Assembly: GCA_003170295.1 (NCBI GenBank)
Contig: PNAJ01000115.1
Location: forward strand, 1 to 64,000
DNA length: 64,000 nucleotides
Direction: 5' to 3'
Origin: Bryobacterales bacterium
Lineage (GTDB): Bacteria > Acidobacteriota > Terriglobia > Bryobacterales > Bryobacteraceae
Below, one piece after another: positions 57,132-64,000 of this stretch (positions within the stretch are counted from its first letter, which is position 1; each line of letters starts with the position of its first letter). The position numbers and the translations under genes are program-made. Under the pieces are notes generated by a model. That model had not been told where the DNA came from, made no database searches, and saw nothing but the letters and a program-made list of their open reading frames with translations.

Positions 57132-59840
57132 ATGAAACGATTCCTTACTCTTGCGATCAGTGTGTTTTTGGCGACCTCTCCGGCCCAGAACCGCTTGAAC
57201 TTCCCGCTGGCGGCGCAGGATAGCGGGCATATCGCGCTCGGCCTGACGCTTCGCAAGCTAAATGTCTCCGGGACATTTATGCAAACGGCGGCGCATCCCG
57301 ACGACGAAACCAACCCTTTGTACGCGATGTTCACGCATGGCATGGGGCTGCGTTCGATCGACGTGCAAACGACGCGCGGAGAGGGCGGGCAAAACGAAAT
57401 CGGTCCCGAGCTGTTCGGCGACATGGGTGTGTTGCGCACCTCCGAACTGCTGGCGGCGCACCGGCTTGACGGCGCGGAGCAGTATTTCACGCGTGCGATC
57501 GACTTCGGTTACTCGTTCGATCCGAAAGAAGTGATCGACAAGTGGGGTCGCGCGGAGATCGTCGGCGATTTCGTGCGGTTGATTCGGACCTTCCGGCCCG
57601 ACGTGGTGCTCACGATGAATATGCAGGGACGCGGCGGCGATCGCGCTCACGAGGCAACCACGGTTCTGACGCGCGAGGCGTACAAGGCGGCGGGAGATCC
57701 GGCGATGTATCCGGAGCAAATCAGGGAAGGACTACGGGCGTGGCAGCCGAGGAAGTTGTATTTCACCAGCGGCTTCGGCGGAGGCAGAGGCGGGCCGGGA
57801 GGACGCGGCGCGGAACAAACTTCCGTGCCTGCGGTGGCACCCGTGCCTGCGGCGCCAGCAGTGAAGCTTGCGGCGGTCAACACGGCGATCTATGACACGC
57901 TGCTCTGCCGCACTTACTCCGAGATCGGCACCGACGCGCGCAGCAGTCATAAGTGCCAGGGGACGAATGGGCTGCCTCCTCTGCCGGGAGTCGCGAGTGG
58001 CCGCGGAGGCGGCGGGCGCGGCTATCAGCTTGTCGAGAGCTCGATTGCGGGACAGATGGGGAAGGACGAGACGTCGCTGTTCGATGGCGTCGATACTAGT
58101 CTGGCGGCGGTGGCGCGGTTTGCGGGTAGCAATCCGCCGGCGGAACTGACTGCTGGTCTTGCGGCGATCGCCGATCGAGCAGCGCGGGCGCAAATGGCGT
58201 TCACATCGGGGAACGATACGGGAGCGTCGGGTCCGGTGGAGGAAGGATTAGCAGCGGTGCGGTCCCTTCGTGCGCGGCTCGGATCGCTTGGATTGGCGGA
58301 GTCGGCTCGGTATGAGATCGATTTTCGACTCAAGACAAAAGAGCGCGATTTTGAGGATGCCGTTTTTGCAGCACATGGATTGACATTCGATGCAGTGGCT
58401 GACGACGGGCTGGTGATCGGCGGGCAGGCGGTGAAGTTATCGCTGATCGCGGTGAATCGTGGAGCGTCGGAAGTAAACGTGACCGGCGTGACTGTTGCGG
58501 GGTTCGATGGGCCGGGTGCTTGCAAAGCGGGTCCGGTGAAGAAGGACGCGGTCTACACTTGCAGTGAAGACGCGCATGTTCCAAAGAGTGCGAAGCTGAC
58601 AACCCCGTATTTTTCAGATCAGTACTGGAAGCGTCCCGCCAACCCGGCGATCAATGTCTTCGAGCCTGATGTAGAGTTCGGAGTTCCTTTCCGCCCGACT
58701 CCGTTCCGCGTCGCGTTCCATGTAAAGGTGGGGACTGTCGAAGTAACCAAAGAGATCCCGGTCCAATATCGATACGTGAAGGACATTTATACCGGCGACA
58801 AGCGGATGGAGCTGAATGTCGTGCCGTCGTTTTCCGTGAGGATGACGCCGCCGTTGGCTGTATTCACTGGCTCGGTCGAGCGTGAGATCCATGTTTCGGT
58901 GACCAACAGCACCAAGGGTGCGGCACAGATCAGTGTCACGCTGGATCTGCCGGTGGGATGGAAGGCTACTCCGGCAAGCGTGCCGATCAAGTTCGAGCAC
59001 GAGGACGAATCGCTGTCGGCACGTTTTCAAGTGACGGCGCCGCCGCCCGTGCAAGTGGGCGAGTACACGCTGCGCGCGGTGGTGACGGGTCCAGGACAAG
59101 AAAAGCTTACTACCGGGTATCAGGAGATCGAATATCCGCACGTCCAGCGCCGGCAGGTGATCAAGCCGGCCGAGACCGCGCTCAAGGTCGTCGATGTGAA
59201 AACGATTCCGAACATCAGTGTCGGATACATTGTCGGCGTAGGCGATCAGGTGCCGCAGGCAATCGAACAGTTGGGAGCGAAGGTGTCGTTCATCGATCAG
59301 GACGAGCTGGCGTGGGGCGATCTATCGAAATATAGCGTGATCGTGACGGGAGTTCGCGCCTACGAACGGCGCGGGGATTTGCGCGCGTACAATCACCGCC
59401 TGCTCGATTACGCGGAGCGCGGCGGAACGGTCATCGTGCAGTACAACAAGATGGAGTTTAACCGCGCGGACTACGGGCCGTATCCCGCGAAAGTCAGTGC
59501 GAATCGAGTGTGCGACGAATCGGTTCCGGTCAAAGTGCTGGTGCCAGGGCACCCGGTCTTTAATTATCCGAACAAGATCGGCGCGGCGACTTGGGCTGGA
59601 TGGGTGCAGGAGCGCGGCCTTTATTTTCTCGGTGAAAAAGATAAGAGGTATGTCGACCTGGTGTCGATGACGGATTCCTTCCCCGATAATCCGGGCGAGA
59701 AATTGGGCTCGTTCGTAGAAGGCAAGGTGGGCAAGGGACGGTGGATTTATCTCGCGCTCGGACTGTGGCGTCAATTGCCGGCTGGAACGGACGGTGCGTA
59801 TCAACTGCTCGCGAATTTGATCAGTCTGGGGCAGCGCTAA
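57132..59840 (+). CDS. Secreted PIG-L (LmbE-like) deacetylase with C-terminal beta-sandwich and GATase-like domains
   Basis: 902 residues. Signal peptide about 1-19. The deacetylase domain has the Zn motif AHPDDE (54-59) and the second His/Asp region RPDVVLTMNMQGRGGDRAHEAT (in part: GGDRAHEAT), so Zn-dependent N-deacetylation of a sugar derivative is expected. A Gly-rich linker (GGGRGGPGGRG) at about 218-230 precedes it. The region about 480-680 is a NEW3-like beta-sandwich (ITVSVTNSTKGAAQISVTLD type: REIHVSVTNSTKGAAQISV). The last 200 residues (VGYIVGVGDQVPQAIEQLGA, YSVIVTGVRAYERRGDLRAY) resemble a glutamine-amidotransferase-like fold. The gene ends overlapping the convergent PQQ gene by 4 bp. 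Confidence 0.85.
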   Translation: MKRFLTLAISVFLATSPAQNRLNFPLAAQDSGHIALGLTLRKLNVSGTFMQTAAHPDDETNPLYAMFTHGMGLRSIDVQTTRGEGGQNEIGPELFGDMGVLRTSELLAAHRLDGAEQYFTRAIDFGYSFDPKEVIDKWGRAEIVGDFVRLIRTFRPDVVLTMNMQGRGGDRAHEATTVLTREAYKAAGDPAMYPEQIREGLRAWQPRKLYFTSGFGGGRGGPGGRGAEQTSVPAVAPVPAAPAVKLAAVNTAIYDTLLCRTYSEIGTDARSSHKCQGTNGLPPLPGVASGRGGGGRGYQLVESSIAGQMGKDETSLFDGVDTSLAAVARFAGSNPPAELTAGLAAIADRAARAQMAFTSGNDTGASGPVEEGLAAVRSLRARLGSLGLAESARYEIDFRLKTKERDFEDAVFAAHGLTFDAVADDGLVIGGQAVKLSLIAVNRGASEVNVTGVTVAGFDGPGACKAGPVKKDAVYTCSEDAHVPKSAKLTTPYFSDQYWKRPANPAINVFEPDVEFGVPFRPTPFRVAFHVKVGTVEVTKEIPVQYRYVKDIYTGDKRMELNVVPSFSVRMTPPLAVFTGSVEREIHVSVTNSTKGAAQISVTLDLPVGWKATPASVPIKFEHEDESLSARFQVTAPPPVQVGEYTLRAVVTGPGQEKLTTGYQEIEYPHVQRRQVIKPAETALKVVDVKTIPNISVGYIVGVGDQVPQAIEQLGAKVSFIDQDELAWGDLSKYSVIVTGVRAYERRGDLRAYNHRLLDYAERGGTVIVQYNKMEFNRADYGPYPAKVSANRVCDESVPVKVLVPGHPVFNYPNKIGAATWAGWVQERGLYFLGEKDKRYVDLVSMTDSFPDNPGEKLGSFVEGKVGKGRWIYLALGLWRQLPAGTDGAYQLLANLISLGQR

Positions 59841-61417
59841 ATGCCGAACACGTATAACACACGGTCGGCTGAGATCGCGACGAATTGCTTCCCATCCACG
59901 GCGAACGAAATCGGATTCGACGTGACGGCTCCGCCCGTTTGAAAATCCCAGAGAGGCTTGCCGCTCGCCGCATCGAGCGCGAAGAAGTTGCCTTCGTCGG
60001 AGCCGGAGAAAACCAGTCCACCCGCGGTAGAAAGCACGCCCGCCCACGACGCGGAGTGCAGCGGGAACTCCCAACGTATTTTCCCAGTGGCGACTTCGAG
60101 CGCTCGAATCGCTCCGGTTTTCTCGGTGTTGGGAATGCCGGCTTCACCGCCGCCCGCGAAGAAGGTGCCGGGCTTGTAATCGGCCTCCCGCTTGTAATAG
60201 ATCGACCCGACCTCGCGCACGGAAACATAGAAGAGTCCGGTTTGCGGGCTGTAGGACGGGCTGAACCAGACGGTGGCTCCGTTCAAGTTCGGCCACATCA
60301 TGGTTCCCTCGGCGCTCGGCTCGGTGTTGGGGAGAACCATGGGGCGGCCGCGATCGTCGAGTCCTTTGGCCCAGGTTTGTTTGGCGTAGGCACGGGCTGC
60401 GATGAACTCTCCGCTTGACCGGTCGAGCACGTAGAAGAACGCGTTGCGATTCGCGATGGCGACCAGCTTCCGCTTCACTCCGCGGACCTCGGCTTCAAAA
60501 AGAACCGGGACGTGCGTCGAATCCCAATCGTGAGTGTCGTGTGGAGTGAACTGGAAATGCCACTTCAACGCGCCAGTGTCGCCATCGAGCGCGACCAGCG
60601 AACAGGTATACAAATTATCGCCGAGGCGCGAATCGGCATTCCAATCGGGGCCGGGATTCCCGATGCCCCAATACACTAAATTCGATTCGGGATCATAGGA
60701 GCCGGTGACCCACGTGGACCCTCCTCCAGTCTTCCAGGTATCTTTGAACTTCGGATCCTGAGGCCACGTGTCATGACCCGGCTCGCCAGGCGCGGGGACG
60801 GTCCAAAATCGCCACGATTGTTTGCCGCTGGCCGCATCGTATGCATCGATGAAGCCGCGAATACCAGCCTCGCCGCCGCTCACGCCGACCAATACTTTCC
60901 CTTTGATCGCGAGCGGCGCGAGGGTCATGCTGTAACCGGGCTTATAGTCCTCGATCCTTGTGGACCAGCGCTCGGCTCCGCTCTTCAAATCGAGCGCGAC
61001 TAGATAGCAATCGAGCGTAGTGACGAATAGTTGACCGTCGAGGGCAGCCGGTCCGCGGTTCACGCGACCGAAACCGATCGATTGATAGTCCTTGGGAATC
61101 GGACGGCTCCATTTCCACAGTTGTCTTCCGGTGCGAGCGTCGAGCGCGGAGGCCATGTTCGGAGCCGTGATATACATCACTCCATCGACGACGATCGGAG
61201 ACGTTTCCGTGCGTCCAGTATCGAATTGATGCGCCCATTTCACGCGCATGCCCGCGACGTTCGACGGCGTGATTTGCGCGAGCGGTGAGAAGCGATGACC
61301 GGAGTAGTTACCGGAATAGGTCAGCCAGTTGGCAGGCTCTTTCTGCGCGTTGACGATCCGATCGTAGGGCACTTGCGCGAACCCGGTCACAGCAACGAGC
61401 CATAGAGACCACTTCAT
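59837..61417 (-). CDS. PQQ-dependent dehydrogenase (quinoprotein)
   Basis: 526 residues, signal MKWSLWLVAVTGFAQ. The eight-bladed propeller has the PQQ-enzyme pattern: WLTYSGNYSGHRFSPLAQI, MYITAPNMASALDARTGRQL, GVSGGEAGIRGFIDAYDAAS, GNPGPDWNADSRLGDNLYT, HFQFTPHDTHDWDSTHVPV (active-site Asp region), SPQTGLFYVSVREVG and GGLVFSGSDEGNFFALDAAS. It oxidises alcohols or sugars in the periplasm and passes electrons to a cytochrome c, encoded immediately upstream. Its ATG overlaps the cytochrome stop. The vicinal Cys pair of some alcohol dehydrogenases is absent (TTLDCYLVAL has one Cys). Confidence 0.9.
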   Translation of the reverse strand: MKWSLWLVAVTGFAQVPYDRIVNAQKEPANWLTYSGNYSGHRFSPLAQITPSNVAGMRVKWAHQFDTGRTETSPIVVDGVMYITAPNMASALDARTGRQLWKWSRPIPKDYQSIGFGRVNRGPAALDGQLFVTTLDCYLVALDLKSGAERWSTRIEDYKPGYSMTLAPLAIKGKVLVGVSGGEAGIRGFIDAYDAASGKQSWRFWTVPAPGEPGHDTWPQDPKFKDTWKTGGGSTWVTGSYDPESNLVYWGIGNPGPDWNADSRLGDNLYTCSLVALDGDTGALKWHFQFTPHDTHDWDSTHVPVLFEAEVRGVKRKLVAIANRNAFFYVLDRSSGEFIAARAYAKQTWAKGLDDRGRPMVLPNTEPSAEGTMMWPNLNGATVWFSPSYSPQTGLFYVSVREVGSIYYKREADYKPGTFFAGGGEAGIPNTEKTGAIRALEVATGKIRWEFPLHSASWAGVLSTAGGLVFSGSDEGNFFALDAASGKPLWDFQTGGAVTSNPISFAVDGKQFVAISADRVLYVFGI

Positions 61418-62142
61418 GATTTCCCCTTGAGGCTAGCCAGATAAGCCACCAGATCGTCTAACTCGGCCGCGCTCATTTCAAACGAAGGCATCGGCGTCTC
61501 GCCACGGAGCTTTCTTAACTCCTTTAACTCCGCCTTCCCGAAGCTGTGGAATTGCCCGCGCGCGTCCTTGATCTGAATATTGAAAGAGTCTTCGTTGACG
61601 CGGATACCTCGGACCGTCGCGCCCGCTTGCGTTACAACGGCGACATATAAAAACCCCTCGGGAAGTAAGGTAGCTGGCTTGAGGATCGCCTGCCGCAGAT
61701 GCGCTCCGTTCCTCCGCGTGCCGATATCGCTGAGTTCAGGACCGTAACCCTCGCCCTTCCCGGCAACGACGTGACACCCGCCGCATCCCTTGCTTTGGTA
61801 CACACGCTCGCCGCGCGCGGCATCGCCGGGGAGCACCTCCGGAGGTATCGCACCAAGCGATCGCACGTATGCCGCAACGGAAATAACTTCGCGGGTATTC
61901 AACTGCCACGAGCCAGGCATCTCCGGCTCGATCCCGAATGAGATTACTTTCCCGAGGCTTTCATCATCCGGCGCCTTCGCGAGCTTGGGACGATTCAGAC
62001 TGGGGCCGCGCCCACCTGTTCCCGTCTGGCCGTGACAAAGAGCGCACTGGGATTCGAAGATCTTCTTGCCGGCAGGAAGGTCGGGAGCAACTTGCGCGAT
62101 GGCATTTATGGCCACGAGACCGCTCAATATCCACTTCGACAT
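61414..62142 (-). CDS. Diheme cytochrome c
   Basis: 242 residues from ATG 62142; a longer frame is open to 62256 but overlaps the next gene. A signal peptide occupies about 1-18. Two heme c sites are present: CALCH (C33, C36, H37) and CGGCH (C120, C123, H124), with axial methionines likely in EPEMPGSW and TPMPSFEM. It is the expected electron acceptor of the PQQ dehydrogenase next door (ATGA overlap). Heme delivery needs a cytochrome c maturation system elsewhere. Confidence 0.9.
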   Translation of the reverse strand: MSKWILSGLVAINAIAQVAPDLPAGKKIFESQCALCHGQTGTGGRGPSLNRPKLAKAPDDESLGKVISFGIEPEMPGSWQLNTREVISVAAYVRSLGAIPPEVLPGDAARGERVYQSKGCGGCHVVAGKGEGYGPELSDIGTRRNGAHLRQAILKPATLLPEGFLYVAVVTQAGATVRGIRVNEDSFNIQIKDARGQFHSFGKAELKELRKLRGETPMPSFEMSAAELDDLVAYLASLKGKS

Positions 62143-62165
62143 GTCCGGCTCAGTATACAAGAAAC

Positions 62166-63224
62166 TCAGTTGGCGGGAAAGAGGAAGCGCGCGATATTCT
62201 CGTTCAGGAATTTTCCATCCGCCGGATTGCTCGCCGCGCCGGCGGTGTGCCCCCACAACGACGGAATTGGCTTGAACGAGACGCCGGGGATAAACGCCGC
62301 CTCATAGCGCGCGTCGCCAATGGGGAAATAAAGATCCGTCTCCGAAGGCATGTATAAAAACGGAACCTTGATCGAGCGAAGCGCGCCCTCGACATCGCCC
62401 GAGAATCCGGGCGTCGTGCCCACGTCGTGCTTCTCCCAGGTGCGCGCTTGCAGAATATAGTCGTTCGCGTCGGCAATGAAGCGCGTGCGGAATCTGTTCA
62501 TCACCTGCTCGAACGTCGTACCGGGAGGCGATGACGCGCGCCACAACTCACGTCGCCACCATTCCTGCGAGTAAAGCCATGCCGCCCACACCATTCCAAA
62601 CGCTTCGAGGCCCTTCTTCGGTGGCGATTTATAATCGCCGTTCTCGAAGGCGGCGTCGGCCGTGAGCGCGGCAATCTGGCCTTCCAGTCTCACAATTCCG
62701 TGCGGATACGCTTTCGCAGTCCCCGAGGTCGCGACGATCCGATCGGCGAACGCCGGATAACTTACCGCCCATTGGAATGCCTGCTGAGCGCCCATCGAGA
62801 AACCAATAATCGCGCGAACGTGCGTGACCTTCAACTCCTCGGTAAGGAGCCGATGCACCCCTTCGACATTGTCGCGAATGGTCATCACCGGGAAACGAGG
62901 ACCATGATACGGTTCCGGAGTATTGCTGGGAGACGATGAACTCCCGTTGCCGAACAACTCAGTTGCCACCAGAAATAGCTTCGATGGATCGAGAGCGCGA
63001 TTGGGTCCAATTAACCACTCATAGCCGTGGAAATTGGCCATATAGTGCGAAGGCAGCAACACCACATTGTCTTTGGCCGCGTTGAGATAGCCATAGGTTC
63101 CATATACAATACGCGCCTGCGGCAGCGTTCCGCCGCCTTCGGTATGAAAGTCGGAGATAACAAACTCATGGCGCTCCTGGGCGAACGCGACGGAAACATA
63201 AAGCAGCAGGATGAGCTTATTCAT
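62166..63224 (-). CDS. Secreted alpha/beta-hydrolase of homoserine-acyltransferase (MetX)-like type
   Basis: 352 residues, signal about 1-16 (MNKLILLLYVSVAFAQ). The fold is MetX-like: IVYGTYGYLNAAKDNVVLLP, NRALDPSKLFLVATELFGNG, TIRDNVEGVHRLLTEELKV, nucleophile S143 in IIGFSMGAQQAFQW, later Asp in MPSETDLYFP and His in SLWGHTAGA. MetX itself is cytosolic; a secreted relative more likely acts as an esterase or acyltransferase on another substrate. It runs in the same direction as the cytochrome and PQQ genes, 23 bp upstream of the cytochrome gene, so it may form one operon with them. Confidence 0.82.
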   Translation of the reverse strand: MNKLILLLYVSVAFAQERHEFVISDFHTEGGGTLPQARIVYGTYGYLNAAKDNVVLLPSHYMANFHGYEWLIGPNRALDPSKLFLVATELFGNGSSSSPSNTPEPYHGPRFPVMTIRDNVEGVHRLLTEELKVTHVRAIIGFSMGAQQAFQWAVSYPAFADRIVATSGTAKAYPHGIVRLEGQIAALTADAAFENGDYKSPPKKGLEAFGMVWAAWLYSQEWWRRELWRASSPPGTTFEQVMNRFRTRFIADANDYILQARTWEKHDVGTTPGFSGDVEGALRSIKVPFLYMPSETDLYFPIGDARYEAAFIPGVSFKPIPSLWGHTAGAASNPADGKFLNENIARFLFPAN

Positions 63225-63257
63225 AGGAATTAATAGACAGCATAGTAGAATCGAGCC
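63225..63257. promoter_or_regulatory. Divergent promoter gap with two leaderless -10 boxes
   Basis: 33 bp between starts. Plus TAGAAT (63246-63251) ends 6 nt before its ATG. Minus TATTAA (63235-63230) ends 5 nt before its ATG. The boxes are separate and face outward. No ribosome sites. Confidence 0.5.
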
Positions 63258-63740
63258 ATGTCCGATCTTCCAGCCTTATGGCAGCAGCACACCGATCACG
63301 AATTTGTAACGCGCGATACTGAGGCGACCCTCGCAACGATGGTCGATGACGCCTATGTCAATCATGTGCCGGTGATGACCGGTGGTCGCGGAAAAGAAGC
63401 TCTGCGTGCTTTTTACTCGCGCGACTTCATACCGAGAATGCCGCCCGATACCACGCTCGTCCCCGTCTCCCGCACGGTAGGCGAAAATCAACTGGTCGAC
63501 GAAATGATTTTCTGCTTCACGCACACCGAAGAGATGCCCTGGATGTTACCCGGCGTTCCGCCCACGAATCGATCCGTGAAGGTGCCCCTCGTCGTCATCG
63601 TGAAATTCCGCGACGGGAAACTCGCGCACGAGCATATCTACTGGGACCAAGCTTCAGTGCTGAAGCAGATCGGACTCCTGACCGACCCGTCGCTTCCGGT
63701 CTTCGGCGTAGAAACCGCGGAAAAAGTGATCGCCGGCTAA
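63258..63740 (+). CDS. SnoaL-like/NTF2-fold protein
   Basis: 160 residues. EATLATMVDDAYVNHVPVMT with the following GGRGKEALRAFYSRDFIPRM is the SnoaL/NTF2-like start; then TLVPVSRTVGENQLVDEMIFC, VPLVVIVKFRDGKLAHEHIYWDQASVLKQIG and a short tail. The His/Asp/Tyr pattern (HEHIYWD) is that of SnoaL-like cyclases/isomerases and of carboxymethylenebutenolidase-associated domains. Substrate unknown. It ends 4 bp into the convergent partial gene. Confidence 0.85.
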   Translation: MSDLPALWQQHTDHEFVTRDTEATLATMVDDAYVNHVPVMTGGRGKEALRAFYSRDFIPRMPPDTTLVPVSRTVGENQLVDEMIFCFTHTEEMPWMLPGVPPTNRSVKVPLVVIVKFRDGKLAHEHIYWDQASVLKQIGLLTDPSLPVFGVETAEKVIAG

Positions 63741-64000
63741 TGATGAAACGGCAGATGCTTCTTCATCCAGTGTGCTACGTCAGGCCCAAACTCCGGCATG
63801 AGATTTGTCAATCCCGCGCCAGCAACGTTGGTTCCCCAATTCGTGAGCGAGTCGGACACGGTTCTGCTTACTGGAGGATAATAAGCGTTCGATAACCCCG
63901 CGCTCATCGCACAACCACCCACATTGGCCCAATTGAATGTCGCCGCGCCGGCGTCAGTTCGAGTAATTACAGCTCGGCTGATGGCATAACCGATGCGCGG
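63737..64000 (-). CDS. Partial gene, C-terminus of an Acidobacteriota protein of unknown function
   Basis: The last 87 codons of a minus-strand gene enter from the right edge and stop at 63737. The frame is open to base 64000: ISRAVITRTDAGAATFNWAN, AMSAGLSNAYYPPVSRTVSD and WGTNVAGAGLTNLMPEFGPD. This ending, with RTD..., SNAYYP..RT and a final W..K..L, recurs in uncharacterised outer-envelope proteins of this phylum (from memory, not checked). An apparent internal GTG start at 63922 is not the true start. Confidence 0.7.
   Translation of the reverse strand, partial: PRIGYAISRAVITRTDAGAATFNWANVGGCAMSAGLSNAYYPPVSRTVSDSLTNWGTNVAGAGLTNLMPEFGPDVAHWMKKHLPFHH

Overview
The window looks like a chromosomal segment of an Acidobacteriota bacterium close to Bryobacterales/Solibacter. 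The evidence is a secreted protein ending in a TIGR03437-type (Solibacter C-terminal) domain, an Oar-like TonB-dependent receptor with a carboxypeptidase-regulatory N-terminus, a sortilin-like beta-propeller with glycine-rich linkers, a secreted PIG-L deacetylase, a PQQ dehydrogenase with a diheme cytochrome c, and high GC content. This assignment is inferred from gene content only.

Layout: 1-2117 (minus) acpP-fabF-etfB. 2225-4405 a secreted protein of unknown function and an enolase-superfamily enzyme. 4795-7436 a molybdopterin-binding-domain gene, a truncated duplicate of it and a Crp/Fnr regulator, with a relic of a duplicated crp 3' end. 7561-9836 an argC-argB-GNAT (short N-acetylglutamate synthase type) operon. 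9877-16342 the main accessory region: two IS1-type transposons carrying passenger genes lie side by side, each with GGTNGTG-type inverted ends, and share three copies of the 8-bp target duplication GTTCAGGA. Element 1 carries a membrane protein with a pentapeptide-like tail and a P63C-domain protein. Element 2 carries a HigBA-like toxin-antitoxin pair, a DUF3467-like gene and a degenerate tRNA. Together they separate argC from a zinc-ribbon/DUF4870 gene whose stop codon lies inside the target duplication.

16861-19974 holds a secreted MBL hydrolase, a VapBC-like pair and an M28 peptidase. 20200-25782 is a probable surface-polysaccharide O-acetylation operon (MBOAT, two SGNH proteins, a 48-aa zinc ribbon, an SH3 lipoprotein). 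26022-33632 is a mixture: the TIGR03437 protein, a degenerate GGDEF protein, an SDR, a DUF4136 protein, Dps, a frameshifted DUF5677-like gene, a 31-bp relic of an IS1-type element, a GH5-like glycosidase and a gene fragment. 33725-37388 is a PfpI protein, an ABC ATPase, and an ABC-2 permease fused to an amidohydrolase. 37342-41577 has two paralogous polytopic membrane proteins and a methyltransferase. 41608-49027 has a Gfo/Idh/MocA protein, a TPR-thioredoxin fusion, an ABC-F ATPase, a second MBL protein and a PmoA-like protein. 49380-63740 has the TonB receptor, a Sel1 protein, the propeller, PIG-L, PQQ-DH with cytochrome c, a MetX-like hydrolase and a SnoaL-like protein. A partial gene runs off the right edge.

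Two themes recur. One is dispersed palindromic repeats (a GGCGGACC-type family plus BIME-like hairpins) in gene gaps. The other is very short divergent gaps with -10 hexamers 5-15 nt from the start codons, suggesting leaderless and sometimes symmetric promoters.
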